Shown here piece by piece: positions 30,791-40,605 of a DNA stretch of 64,000 nucleotides. The DNA lies in NCBI RefSeq assembly GCF_033807715.1, contig NC_084607.1:12750941-12814940 (forward strand), read 5' to 3'. Under the pieces are notes generated by a model. That model had not been told where the DNA came from. It saw nothing but the letters and a program-made list of their open reading frames with translations, and searched no databases. Both the position numbers and the translations under genes were made by a program. Source of the stretch: Cololabis saira (Eukaryota; Chordata; Actinopteri; Beloniformes; Belonidae). The first letter of the stretch is position 1. Each line of letters starts with the position of its first letter.

Positions 30791-32010
30791 TGGGGCCCAG
30801 AAAGCTTTTTTCCCATAGACCGCAATAGTAAAAGAGAAGCCTCTAAAACTGTTCACAGGAAACCTCCAGCTGTAATCACCACCAATTACTAATCTTTGTA
30901 TTCTATATTTTTAAGTCATGGACTTTATATCCGTCAAAAATGTTTTATAACGGCCAGAAAAGTCAAAGAAAAGTCTCTTTCTGGGCGTGACGTCACGGCT
31001 TTGTCCGTGCACTCGCAAAGCGCGGTCGTGTGTGTCTCGGGAACGAGCATGTTAGCCGTTCGGCGGAATAATCACTCAGAAAAGTGGAAAACACGGCTCA
31101 AAGGTGTGTTCTTGTGGCCTCTTAATTTTTTTTTCCATGACAAAAGACATTGGGTTTATAATTAAACCTCAGTAAACGAGGGGGAGCTGCTCTGATCAGT
31201 GTTGAGCAGCAGCTGAGCAGGAGACCCTCTGTCATTCATTGAGCTGGAGCTGCGCGCTATGGCACAGAGCTCAGGTGGGACGCTCAGGTCACACTCGGTC
31301 TAAACGCCCTGACCAGGGGGATCACAGACGGAAATGTTTAATAGCAAGAATAATAATGGTTTGTCATTCTTGTACTTAAACATTTCCGTTGTAGCCAACG
31401 GTGTATGGTTTGTGAAAATAAGATATCAGGCAGGAATAACACTTAATGTGAGCCCAGAAGCTGTAAAAGAATCAGAGAAAATGCAAAGTTAATTACGCCT
31501 AACATTCGGACTGCACGATCATTAATAGACAAAAAGATTTACCCAAAGGTATATAGATAAATAGCATATGACAGCTTGTGTTATTGTCGGGAATCCCATG
31601 TGTTTTTTTGTTTGTTTGTTTGTTTTTATAAAGATGACTCGTTTTATCCTTACTCAAAAAAATTAAACTCCACAAATTAACCACATTTAAACATAATATT
31701 TGACATATTTAAACATAATACTTGACAAAACTTGTAATACAAAAAATATTTGTCTTAATGTAAGTAATAAACTTGGGAAGTTTCATGGTGATACCTGCTA
31801 TTTACATTTTTACCCTATTTTAGCCTATTAACCTGGGGTGTCTCATCTTAAATAAAAATGACTCGTTTTATCTTTAATTAAAAAAAACACACAAATGAAC
31901 CATGTATAGTCTATAACCATGACTTTGAGAACAGCATCGGTTGATTTGCCCTATAAATCCCTAATTTCATTGTGTACATCTATCATTACCGGTCTGAAGG
32001 ACTCATGAGC
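30791..32010. other. Intergenic sequence, no gene seen
   Basis: AT-rich with phrases such as GACTCGTTTTATC repeated at 31637 and 31861 (TAAAGATGACTCG / AAAAATGACTCG), suggesting an old local duplication. Nothing else supported. Confidence 0.3.
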
Positions 32011-32316
32011 GCGCAGCGCTTGTCCAGAGCGCGCAGCGCTCGTTCACATTGCCCCGGGGCATGATGGGAGGCCCCAGAGCATCATGGGAGGTGACTCAAC
32101 TGCGCATGCTCTATGGGCCCGTGTACCAGGAAGTAAACCAGGAAGTCAGAAATTTTTTCGGCGGATGCGCTGGGTGAGCAAACTCCATTGAAATGAATGG
32201 GCGGCCATTTTCGATCCTGTATCCAGTTATATAATACATCCATGACCTAGACGGACCTCCTCTGGACAAATTCGACCCGGTTCCATTTCTCAGAAGCACA
32301 AGAAGTCGAGAAATGC
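32011..32316. other. Short GCGC direct repeat and unassigned sequence
   Basis: AGCGCGCAGCGCTTGTCC and AGAGCGCGCAGCGCTCGTT stand side by side (32008-32045), followed by a twofold ATCATGGGAGG phrase. No gene. Confidence 0.4.
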
Positions 32317-32321
32317 CCCCC

Positions 32322-32352
<31 letters not shown>

Positions 32353-32366
32353 AAAAAAAAAAAAAA
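32317..32366. repeat. Poly-C followed by poly-A run
   Basis: About 26 C immediately followed by about 24 A, 38 bp left of the outer LTR element. The exact lengths may be unreliable in the assembly. Confidence 0.9.
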
Positions 32367-32922
32367 CTGGGTTTGTATGTGTATATATGTATGTCTATGC
32401 GTATTGTAACAGATGCAAGCATTCATTACGTGTTAATTTAGTGTTTTCATGCAAAGGGTTTTGATATTTTTATAATGAATTTTATTTGGTTATTTTGTAT
32501 ACTTCCGTGTTTTAAGTGCAAGCTTTTATTTTGAAAACCGGAACATGAGTTGGCTCTCGCTCTCACTGGCGGGAACGAGCAGCAGCTTCACGAGACGGTC
32601 TGGCAAGCAAACTCTCGAATTAAGTTAATTTATTAAGGATATTAACAACTTCAAGGACTTAAGTCACCAAGGACTTTACTTTCTCTCATCCATGTATGCA
32701 GCCAACGAGGTTCGTTTTGTTTATCATTTTGTTTATTCATTCATTGTGTGATTTGTGTCAGCCTTTGTCACTAATACAGGGCTTTCACGTGACGTCACCA
32801 AACGCGGAAGTCGCCATTACGGAGATATACCCCCCACTCCCCAGACCAAAACAAAGCCAGAGCGTATGAGAGACTGCACATTTCTGCTCCTTCATAAACC
32901 GTAATCACAATCCGCGTGGAAA

Positions 32923-33140
32923 ATGGTCAATTATTGCTGTGTGTACGGTTGTACAAATCGGTCGGACCGAGAAAAACACCTGGAGTTTTACAGACTTCCA
33001 AAAGTTATCACAAATCAGGGAGATACTTGCTGAAACTTATCAGAAGAAAGGAGACGTCTGTGGCTTGCTGCACTGAAACAGAACTTCACGGGCAAGAATC
33101 TTGACAACATTCGTGTTTGTTCTTCACATTTCTTGTCAGG
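32923..33140 (+). pseudogene. THAP DNA-binding domain fragment
   Basis: MVNYCCVYGCTNRSDREKHL then FYRLPKVITNQG; after a frameshift, ERRRLWLAALKQNF and NIRVCSSHFLSG. The C-x-V-x-G-C start, the tryptophan and the C..HF end are the C2CH core of a THAP zinc finger. A GTAAGT donor follows at 33141. A frameshift or stop at about 33030 breaks it. Confidence 0.7.
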
Positions 33141-33254
33141 TAAGTGAAAAATAAATATAATATAATAATCTACTGTATATTTAGCGTTATTGCTCGCCAT
33201 GATTTATTCATTTCATAGCCTTACAACAGAGTTTCTCAAACTAAATTTCTAGCA

Positions 33255-33497
33255 CCCTACTCTGCCAGTGTATGGGCTTGGGGAAAAAATGAGGTAATTC
33301 ACGATGTCAGGATATTTAATCGTTGGCAGAATAGTCGGGTCATCCGTGGTCCACGTTGTTTGCTCCAGCTCGTACGGATCATGGCCACCTAAAAGGTTTA
33401 ATTTCTCTTTATACCTCGCCCTTTCTGGAGGACCAAGTCCTTCCCGGTATCTGGTATCTTCCCCACGTTTTGCCGGGGTTTTCCGTGGTTTTGACAT
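33255..33497 (-). pseudogene. ISL2EU second-ORF fragment (YqaJ-associated protein, N-terminal part)
   Basis: MSKPRKTPAKRGEDTRYREG then PPERARYKEKLNLLGGHDPY and IKYPDIVNYLIFSPSPYT. This pattern is one I associate with the start of the YqaJ-nuclease ORF carried by fish ISL2EU elements; the nuclease itself is missing. The assignment is from recall. Confidence 0.5.
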
Positions 33498-33996
33498 GGT
33501 CAAATTTTACATTTAGCCGCTTTGTTGTTGTTGTTCAACCTCCAGCCCTCCACAGCCTCCACTCTGCCTACAAATAATGCCGCCGCTATGGCTACCGGGT
33601 CGCGGTACCGCCCATTTCGTGACGTCGGTGAAAACCCTGTATACTGTGTATTATATGTTTAAGTTTTCACGGTTTTGGGAGGTTTAAGAAGATGAACCCA
33701 AGAATAAACCCGTTAAAGAAAACCTGCGTCTCGTCGTGCTTTGGGAGGAGTTACAGTGAAAACTCGGGACTGTTCATCGACGTCGGAGGTGAAGCTATCC
33801 CAAGACAAGTCAAGCCAGATCCCGCAGCCTGCTCGTGTCCAGTGTGCATCGCAGTCGTGGTCAAGCTGTCAATCACGCGCCCAGCTTGTGGGCATTGAAC
33901 ACCTGCAGCGACCGTAGCAAAGATATGCAGATAAGTGAGATGCACACACGAACAGAAAAAGAAGACACGAACTGAATCAGAGACTTTCAAGGGAAC

Positions 33997-34238
33997 ATTT
34001 AAAGCAGGGGTCACCAACCCTGGTCCTCGAGGGCCGGTGTCCCTGCAGGTTTTAGATGTTTCCCTGCTTCATTGCACCATGATACAAGTGACTGTGTCAT
34101 CAACAGAACTATCCAGACTTTGATGACAAGCTGGTGACGATGATTAATTAGAATCAGGTGTGTTAAAGCAGGGAAACATCTAAAACATGCAGGACACCGG
34201 CCCTCGAGGGACCAGGGTTGATGGCCCCTGATTTAAAG
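33997..34238. mobile_element. 226-bp hAT-type MITE with empty-site proof
   Basis: Element 34005-34230, ends CAGGGGTCACCAACC and inverse-like GGTTGATGGCCCCTG, flanked by the 8-bp repeat ATTTAAAG on both sides. The inner LTR element at 35838-35850 shows the same leader with a single ATTTAAAG and no element. Inner inverted phrases TTTTAGATGTTTCCCTGCTT and complement give it a fold-back form. Confidence 0.92.
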
Positions 34239-34753
34239 GTTTAAACTAAGTGAAGCTGATTCCATGGTGTATTGTGTGATGGTACTATTTACTGCTGTCT
34301 TGTGTATTGCATTTGAGTCTTGCATCTAAGGTTATTGAAGCTTATGATTTAAGTTTGGAGTTAAATATTTACATTTTACAGTTAAATGCTTTTGTTTTGA
34401 GAGTGAAAGTATTTTCTGCCACTTTAAAGTGTATTTTTGGGAATATACATTGAAGCTTATTTACCTTCTGATATTTAAGTTTATGCTATATTTGGGTTTA
34501 TATGTGCATTTTAAGCTATTTTAGTACATTATCAGTCAGGAAGTACAGTGAAGAGTATTTTGAATTAGTGAAGTATTTCAACATATATTATTCCATTTCA
34601 GCTTAAAGACACTAGACACAGAGTAGACGTTTCCAATTAATGCAGCTTTATTTTACGTTCATATATTACAGTATTACGGTTATTGTTAGTACATTTCTTA
34701 TTTACTCAGAGTATTTGAGTTAACAATTCAGCTTACATTTACCACAGCTTAGC

Positions 34754-35102
34754 CATGTCAGATTAAGGTGAGTCAATACTTAAGGCAGGGCCAGCTGATG
34801 ATGGAAGTGAAGTCCCTGAACGTCTTCTAAAGGATGATGCGGGCAATGTTGAATCCCGACCAGCAGAAGAAGAACAGCTGCAGAGACACAGCGAGCGTAC
34901 CCGTACCCTGACAGAGAAGGGAAAAGCTATGCAAGAAGAAAAAATTTAAACATTCAAACAAAGATTCAATTACTCTTACAATAAATGGAGAACACACGTA
35001 AAACTCTCCAAGAAGGTGTTATCACAGACTACAGAGGCATTTTCAGAGTGTTTACTGCGAGATATCCTTCGTGATGTCGAGGTCCTTTCAGGAGACGTTC
35101 AC
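34754..35102 (+). pseudogene. Outer element gag, N-terminal part
   Basis: Starts like the inner gag, but codon 4 is a stop (ATGTCAGATTAA) and a second stop follows the KAMQEEK stretch. It ends at GACGTTCAC, where the inner element has inserted, and resumes at 40601. Confidence 0.85.
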
Positions 35103-35599
35103 TGTAACAGATGCAAGCATTCATTACGTGTTAATTTAATGTTTTCATGCAAAGGGTTTTGATATTTTTATAATTAATTTTATTTGGTTATTTTGTATAC
35201 TTCCGTGTTTTAAGCGCAAGCTTTTATTTTGAAAACCGGAACATGAGTCGGCCCCGCTTTCACTGGCGGGAACGAGCAGCAGCTTCACGAGATGGTCTGG
35301 CAAGCAAACTCTCGATTTAAGTTAATTTATTAAGTATATTCGCAACTTCAAAGACTGTTAAGGACAAGGACTTAAGTCACCAAGGACTTTCTCCCATTCA
35401 TGCATGCAGCCAACGAGGTTCGTTTTGTTTATCATTTTGTTTATTCATTCATTTGTGTGATTTGTGTCAGCCTTTTGTCTCTAATACTGTGTATTATATG
35501 TTTAAGTTTTCACGGTTTTTGGGAGGTTCAAGAAGATGAACCCAAGAATAAACCCGTCAAAGAAAACCTGCGTCTCGTCGTGCTTTGGGAGGAGTAACA
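35103..35599 (+). repeat. 5' LTR of the inner element
   Basis: 497 bp, TGTAACAG...GAGTAACA. By eye the same base for base as 40104-40600. Confidence 0.93.
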
Positions 35600-36351
35600 G
35601 TGAAAACTCGGGACTGTTCATCGACGTCGGAGGTGAAGCTATCCCAAGACAAGTGAAGCAAGATCCCGCAGCTCGTGTCCAGTGTGCATCGCAGTCGTGG
35701 TCGAGATGTCAATCACGCGCCCAGCCTGTGGGCATTGAACACCTGCAGCGACCGTAGCAAAGATATGCAGATAAGTGAGATGCATACACGAACAGAAAAA
35801 GAAGACACGAACTGAATCAGAGACTTTCAAGGGAACATTTAAAGGTTTAAACTAAGTGAAGCTGATTCCATGGTGTATTGTGTGATGGTACTATTTACTG
35901 CTGTCTTGTGTATTGCATTTGAGTCTTGCATCTAAGGTTATTGATGCTTATGATTTAAGTTTGGAGTTAAATATTTAAATTTTACAGTTAAATGCTTTTG
36001 TTTTGAGAGTGAAAGTATTTTCTGCCACTTTAAAGTGTATTTTTGGGAATTTACATTGAAGCTTATTTAACTTCTGATATTTAAGTTTATGCTATATTTT
36101 GGTTTATATGTGCATTTTAAGCTATTTTAGTACATTATCAGTCAGAAGTACAGTGAAGAGTATTTTGAATTAGTGAAGTATTTCAACATATATTATTCCA
36201 TTTCAACTTAAAGACACTAGACACAGAGTAAATGTTTCCAATTAATGCAGCTTTATTTTACGTTCATATTTTACAGTTATTGTTAGTACATTTCTTATTT
36301 ACTCAGAGTATTTGAGTTAATAATTCAGCTTACATTTACCACAGCTTAGCC

Positions 36352-39300
36352 ATGTCAGATTCTAGTGAGTCAATACTTAAGGCAGGGCCAGCTGATGATG
36401 GAAGTGAAGTCCCTGAACGTCTTCTAAAGGATGATGCGGGCAATGTTGAATCCCGACCAGCAGAAGAAGAACAGCTGCAGAGACACAGCGAGCGTACCCG
36501 TACCCTGACAGAGAAGGGAAAAGCTATGCAAGAAGAAAAAATTAAAACACTCAAACAAAGATTCAATTACTCTTACAATAAATGGAGAACACATGTAAAA
36601 CTCTCCAAGAAGGTGTTATCACAGACTACCGAGGCGTTTTCAGAGTGTTTACTGCGAGATATCCTTCGTGATGTCGAGGTCCTCTCAGCAGACGTTCACC
36701 GTGTCTATGAAGACCTGCGCCGAGTCTCAACTCCAGACCAAGACGTACGAAGAACAGTAGATATCTGCACACAAGTTTCGGATTTCATCATTGCTAAGGT
36801 CACAGCTTACCTGGATGGGAAGCTCCCACATGAAGATGAGCCAGATTGGCCGGAAGCTGGTTCTCTTTGGAACTCTACTATAAGTGAATTGGATTCTGTC
36901 ACTTCCTTTCTGAAGGGTCCTTCAGAGCGTTCAAATGCATCTTCTTTAAAGCACCAAGAAGCTGTCGCACAGGCTGCAGCAAGCCAAGCTGTTCTGAAAG
37001 TGTTGGAAGAACAACAAAGAGAACAATTGGAATTGCAGCATTTGGAGGCAGAAGCCAATAAGAAGATAGCAGCTCAAGAGATAGTAGACATGAAGCGACG
37101 CCAACAGAAGGAACAAGAAGAAATTCAGTGGAGGATTAAAAGAGAAGAAGAGGCAGCTGAAATTAAAGCCAAGCTTGAAGAAAAGCGAATAAAGATTAAA
37201 AGTTTAGAAACAGTAGAAGAGTTCAATGCTGCACGAGCAAAGTGTGAAGTGTACAACCAAGGGCTAAATATCCATGAAGAGCCGCAGAAGGTCCTGGCAG
37301 CAGATCGCAAGCCATCACTTCCTGAGAGAGGTCCTCAGGTGTCTGCACCTCAAGCTTCTCAACCAACAGCTACGCCAGCTAATCCAACCACATTAGAGCT
37401 CATTAAAATGCTTTCAGATGCAATGAGTGCGAGTCGTATACCTGTTCCAGAACCTGCAATATTCACCGGTGATCCGTTAAAGTACAGCGACTGGAAGCTG
37501 TCATTCCAAACGTTGATCGACCAGAAGAACATCAGGGAGAGGGAAAAGATATACTACCTTCGCAGGTATGTGAGCGGACAACCCAAGAATGCACTCGATG
37601 GTTACTTCCTTCTTGGAACCGAGTCAGCCTACACTGCTGCATGGGAGCTGTTGGAGGAAAGATATGGAAACCCATTCACAGTCGCTAAAGCATACAGAGA
37701 TAAGCTACACGCATGGCCCAGGATTGGAGTCAAAGACAACACTGAGCTCAGAGAGTTTTCCGACTTTCTTCGCAGTTGTGAAGCTGCCATGCTACACCTC
37801 AAGGCACTGGAGATCTTGAACGACTGCAATGAAAATAGAAACATTCTTGCAAAGTTACCTGACTGGCTAATTGCTAGATGGAACCGGAAAGTCATGGACA
37901 TGGAAGAAGAGAACGGCCAGTTCCCGAGCTTCAGTCAGTTTGTCAAGTTCCTCTCAAGAGAAGCAAAGATCGCCTGTAACCCAGTTACATCCCTGCATTC
38001 ACTCAAGCAAAATGAAGCTGAAAGGGCAGAGCAACCAGCAAGCAACATGCAGAAGCAGCTGACTGTGAACGCAAAGGCTCTAACTACATGTTCCAATGAG
38101 CAGGCCGCCAAAACATGTCTGTTCTGCAAGAAAACCGGCCACACCTTGCATGTATGCAGAAAGCTCTTGAACGAAGAAGTCTCAGACAGAGTTAAGTTCA
38201 TCAAAGGCGAGAAGCTGTGTTTCGGTTGTCTTGAAGCAGGCCATCAATCTAAGACTTGCAGCAATAGGAGTGTCTGTGGCACTTGCAAGAAGCGTCACCC
38301 TACTTGCCTGCATGAAGAAAGAGACAAAGGAGAGCGAAAGACACCACAAGTCCAACACAGACAAGACCAGTCAAGCAACCAAAATGAAGAAAGGAATAAG
38401 AAAAGGACTCGAGCTGAGCAGGATAACGAGACAATCACAGCCTCTACACACAGAGTTATCCAACAAGAACCTGGTGTGCAAACAGCCGCAATAGTTCCAG
38501 TCTGGCTCTCATCTGCCACTTATCCAGCAGAAGAGGTGCTCGTTTACGCTCTGTTGGACTCACAAAGTGACACAACGTTTGTACTCAGTGAAGTTGCAGA
38601 CGCTCTATATGCAGAGAAAGACCAGGTCAAGTTAAAGCTCTCAACTATGACTTCAACTACAGTAGTACAGTCTCAAAGAGTGAAGAACCTGCAGGTTCGA
38701 GGCTTTCACTCGGACAAAAGAATCTCCTTACCACCATCCTACACGCGTGACGTCATTCCCGCCAACAGAACTCACATCCCCACCAAAGAAACTGCTAAGT
38801 CTTGGTCCCATTTAGAGCACCTGAAAGAATACATCGCACCTCTGCAGAGCTGTGAAGTCGGCCTTCTCATTGGCTACAACTGTTCACAAGCCCTACTCCC
38901 AAGAGAAGTCGTGGCTGGTCAAGCCAATCAGCCTTTCGCGCAACGCACTGACCTGGGGTGGAGTATCATAGGCCATGGGAATCCCTGTGTGGAGTTTGAA
39001 GACGCAGTCGGCATCAGTCATCGCGTAGTCACCATGCAAGTCTCACCAGACATTGAGTCTCCTGTCAACCTGAAGGCTGAAGTTCATTACGTGAACAGAT
39101 GCAAGGTCAAAGAGGTCACTCCTTCAGACATCATCAAGATCCCTGAGTCAGACTTCCCAGAAAGAGCTGGAGAAGAAGATCCCATTTCTCAAGATGACCT
39201 CAAGTTCCTGTCCATGAGAGAAAATGTATTTGAAAGAGACGATGGTCACCTCGAAATGCCATTGCCGTTTAAGGAGGAGAAACCTAAACTGCCTGACAAC

Positions 39301-39987
39301 AAGATGTGTGCAGAGCAGCTCAAGACTTCAAATTGGTTCTCTGGTCCTGAGTTTCTATGGCAGCAAGAACTACCGCATAGAGAAAGCAAGGTGGGAGAAG
39401 TTAAAGATGATGATCCTGAACTTCGCAAGGCTACAGTGCTGAACACAAAGGCAAAGGAAGACAGGTCATTGTTGAACCGCCTTGAGAAGTTCTCTGACTG
39501 GTCAAGGGCAGTACAAGCAGTTTCCAGACTGAAGAGACTGATCAAAGAACACAAAGGTGTGAAAGAAAGAACCAATGAGAGTACGAGCTTAGAAGAAAGA
39601 AAGGAAGCAGAACTTACCATTGTCAAACTGGTCCAAGAAGAAGCATTCTCCGTTGAGATCAAGGATCTGAAAGGAAAAGGAGATCAAACAAAGACAAAAC
39701 ACAACAAACTCTTCAAGTTGAATCCAATACTGGATGAAGATGGAGTCCTGAGAGTGGGCAGACGCTTAAGTCAAGCCGCGCTACACCCACACGATGATGA
39801 AGCCCCTCGCAGCGAGTGGAAGCTGGCCAGAGTCTACAAAGTCTTCCCATCATCAGACGGCAGAGTGAGAAAGGTCAAACTATTAGTTATCAACACAATA
39901 CATGACACAAAGGGTAAACCTAAAGTTAAGACAGTTTTGCTTGATAGACCCATACAGAAGTCCATCACATTACTTGAAGCAGAATAG
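36352..39987 (+). CDS. Gag-protease polyprotein of the inner BEL/Pao element, RT and integrase core deleted
   Basis: 1211 codons, no stop. Order of parts: a charged N-terminus; a long Glu/Lys/Gln coiled coil (about 215-300); a DUF1759-type Gag region beginning FTGDPLKYSDWKL (about 370-540); zinc knuckles CLFCKKTGHTLHVC (589) and CFGCLEAGHQSKTC (623), then CGTCKKRHPTC (642); an aspartic-protease-like ALLDSQSDTTFV (about 733-744) in a DUF1758-type context; and IGYNCSQALLPREV (about 839), typical of BEL/Pao. At about 980 the protein passes straight from the pre-RT segment (EEKPKLPDNK) to the post-RNase-H linker (WFSGPEFLWQQELP), and at about 1152 from the pre-integrase RVGRRL...HDDEAP to the C-terminal SEWKLARVYKVFPSSDGRVR. 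RT/RNase H and integrase HHCC/DDE are therefore absent, both junctions in frame. Confidence 0.85.
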   Translation: MSDSSESILKAGPADDGSEVPERLLKDDAGNVESRPAEEEQLQRHSERTRTLTEKGKAMQEEKIKTLKQRFNYSYNKWRTHVKLSKKVLSQTTEAFSECLLRDILRDVEVLSADVHRVYEDLRRVSTPDQDVRRTVDICTQVSDFIIAKVTAYLDGKLPHEDEPDWPEAGSLWNSTISELDSVTSFLKGPSERSNASSLKHQEAVAQAAASQAVLKVLEEQQREQLELQHLEAEANKKIAAQEIVDMKRRQQKEQEEIQWRIKREEEAAEIKAKLEEKRIKIKSLETVEEFNAARAKCEVYNQGLNIHEEPQKVLAADRKPSLPERGPQVSAPQASQPTATPANPTTLELIKMLSDAMSASRIPVPEPAIFTGDPLKYSDWKLSFQTLIDQKNIREREKIYYLRRYVSGQPKNALDGYFLLGTESAYTAAWELLEERYGNPFTVAKAYRDKLHAWPRIGVKDNTELREFSDFLRSCEAAMLHLKALEILNDCNENRNILAKLPDWLIARWNRKVMDMEEENGQFPSFSQFVKFLSREAKIACNPVTSLHSLKQNEAERAEQPASNMQKQLTVNAKALTTCSNEQAAKTCLFCKKTGHTLHVCRKLLNEEVSDRVKFIKGEKLCFGCLEAGHQSKTCSNRSVCGTCKKRHPTCLHEERDKGERKTPQVQHRQDQSSNQNEERNKKRTRAEQDNETITASTHRVIQQEPGVQTAAIVPVWLSSATYPAEEVLVYALLDSQSDTTFVLSEVADALYAEKDQVKLKLSTMTSTTVVQSQRVKNLQVRGFHSDKRISLPPSYTRDVIPANRTHIPTKETAKSWSHLEHLKEYIAPLQSCEVGLLIGYNCSQALLPREVVAGQANQPFAQRTDLGWSIIGHGNPCVEFEDAVGISHRVVTMQVSPDIESPVNLKAEVHYVNRCKVKEVTPSDIIKIPESDFPERAGEEDPISQDDLKFLSMRENVFERDDGHLEMPLPFKEEKPKLPDNKMCAEQLKTSNWFSGPEFLWQQELPHRESKVGEVKDDDPELRKATVLNTKAKEDRSLLNRLEKFSDWSRAVQAVSRLKRLIKEHKGVKERTNESTSLEERKEAELTIVKLVQEEAFSVEIKDLKGKGDQTKTKHNKLFKLNPILDEDGVLRVGRRLSQAALHPHDDEAPRSEWKLARVYKVFPSSDGRVRKVKLLVINTIHDTKGKPKVKTVLLDRPIQKSITLLEAE

Positions 39988-40103
39988 AATTTATAATACT
40001 TGAATTATTACAGTTAATGGTTCAAGGTTGATATTTAACTTGCAACAGTTTTGTTCTAAGTTTAGTGAAATCCCACATTAAGTATGATGTGATTTGGTGG
40101 GAG

Positions 40104-40600
40104 TGTAACAGATGCAAGCATTCATTACGTGTTAATTTAATGTTTTCATGCAAAGGGTTTTGATATTTTTATAATTAATTTTATTTGGTTATTTTGTATA
40201 CTTCCGTGTTTTAAGCGCAAGCTTTTATTTTGAAAACCGGAACATGAGTCGGCCCCGCTTTCACTGGCGGGAACGAGCAGCAGCTTCACGAGATGGTCTG
40301 GCAAGCAAACTCTCGATTTAAGTTAATTTATTAAGTATATTCGCAACTTCAAAGACTGTTAAGGACAAGGACTTAAGTCACCAAGGACTTTCTCCCATTC
40401 ATGCATGCAGCCAACGAGGTTCGTTTTGTTTATCATTTTGTTTATTCATTCATTTGTGTGATTTGTGTCAGCCTTTTGTCTCTAATACTGTGTATTATAT
40501 GTTTAAGTTTTCACGGTTTTTGGGAGGTTCAAGAAGATGAACCCAAGAATAAACCCGTCAAAGAAAACCTGCGTCTCGTCGTGCTTTGGGAGGAGTAACA
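40104..40600 (+). repeat. 3' LTR of the inner element
   Basis: 497 bp, preceded by GGTGGGAG and followed by TTCAC, the second target-site copy. Confidence 0.93.
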
Positions 40601-40605
40601 TTCAC

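Larger units (their letters stand above)
32777..33639. mobile_element. ISL2EU-like DNA element, internally deleted
   Basis: 863 bp with inverted ends CAGGGCTTTCAC and GTGAAAACCCTG and TA on both sides. A THAP-type coding fragment runs inward from the left and a second fragment from the right on the other strand, the convergent two-ORF layout of ISL2EU elements. The other three LTRs of this family in the window are empty at this site. Confidence 0.65.
32405..33755 (+). repeat. Left LTR of the outer element, split by a DNA transposon
   Basis: LTR sequence 32405-32776 and 33640-33755, together about 486 bp. Compared with the right LTR (43998-44476) it differs by a few substitutions and a 5-bp indel near AATAAACC. 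The DNA transposon is absent from the right LTR. Confidence 0.88.
35098..40605 (+). mobile_element. Inner BEL/Pao-family LTR element, intact-frame Gag-protease derivative
   Basis: 5498 bp (35103-40600) with 497-bp LTRs that read identical end to end, and the 5-bp target copies TTCAC at 35098-35102 and 40601-40605. The layout is LTR, about 750-bp leader, one long ORF (36352-39987), 116-bp 3' region with purine-rich GGTGGGAG, LTR. Identical LTRs and the unbroken ORF indicate a very recent insertion. It sits inside the gag of an older member of the same family. It has no RT, RNase H or integrase core, so its movement must have used enzymes from another element. Confidence 0.9.

Noticed and set aside
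36336..39662. Minus-strand frames within the BEL/Pao ORF
   Set aside because: Antisense shadows; the plus strand has domain order, zinc knuckles and LTR context.
35103..40600. Calling the LTR element an endogenous retrovirus
   Set aside because: DUF1759/DUF1758-type Gag and protease, 5-bp duplications and the absence of any envelope frame point to BEL/Pao.
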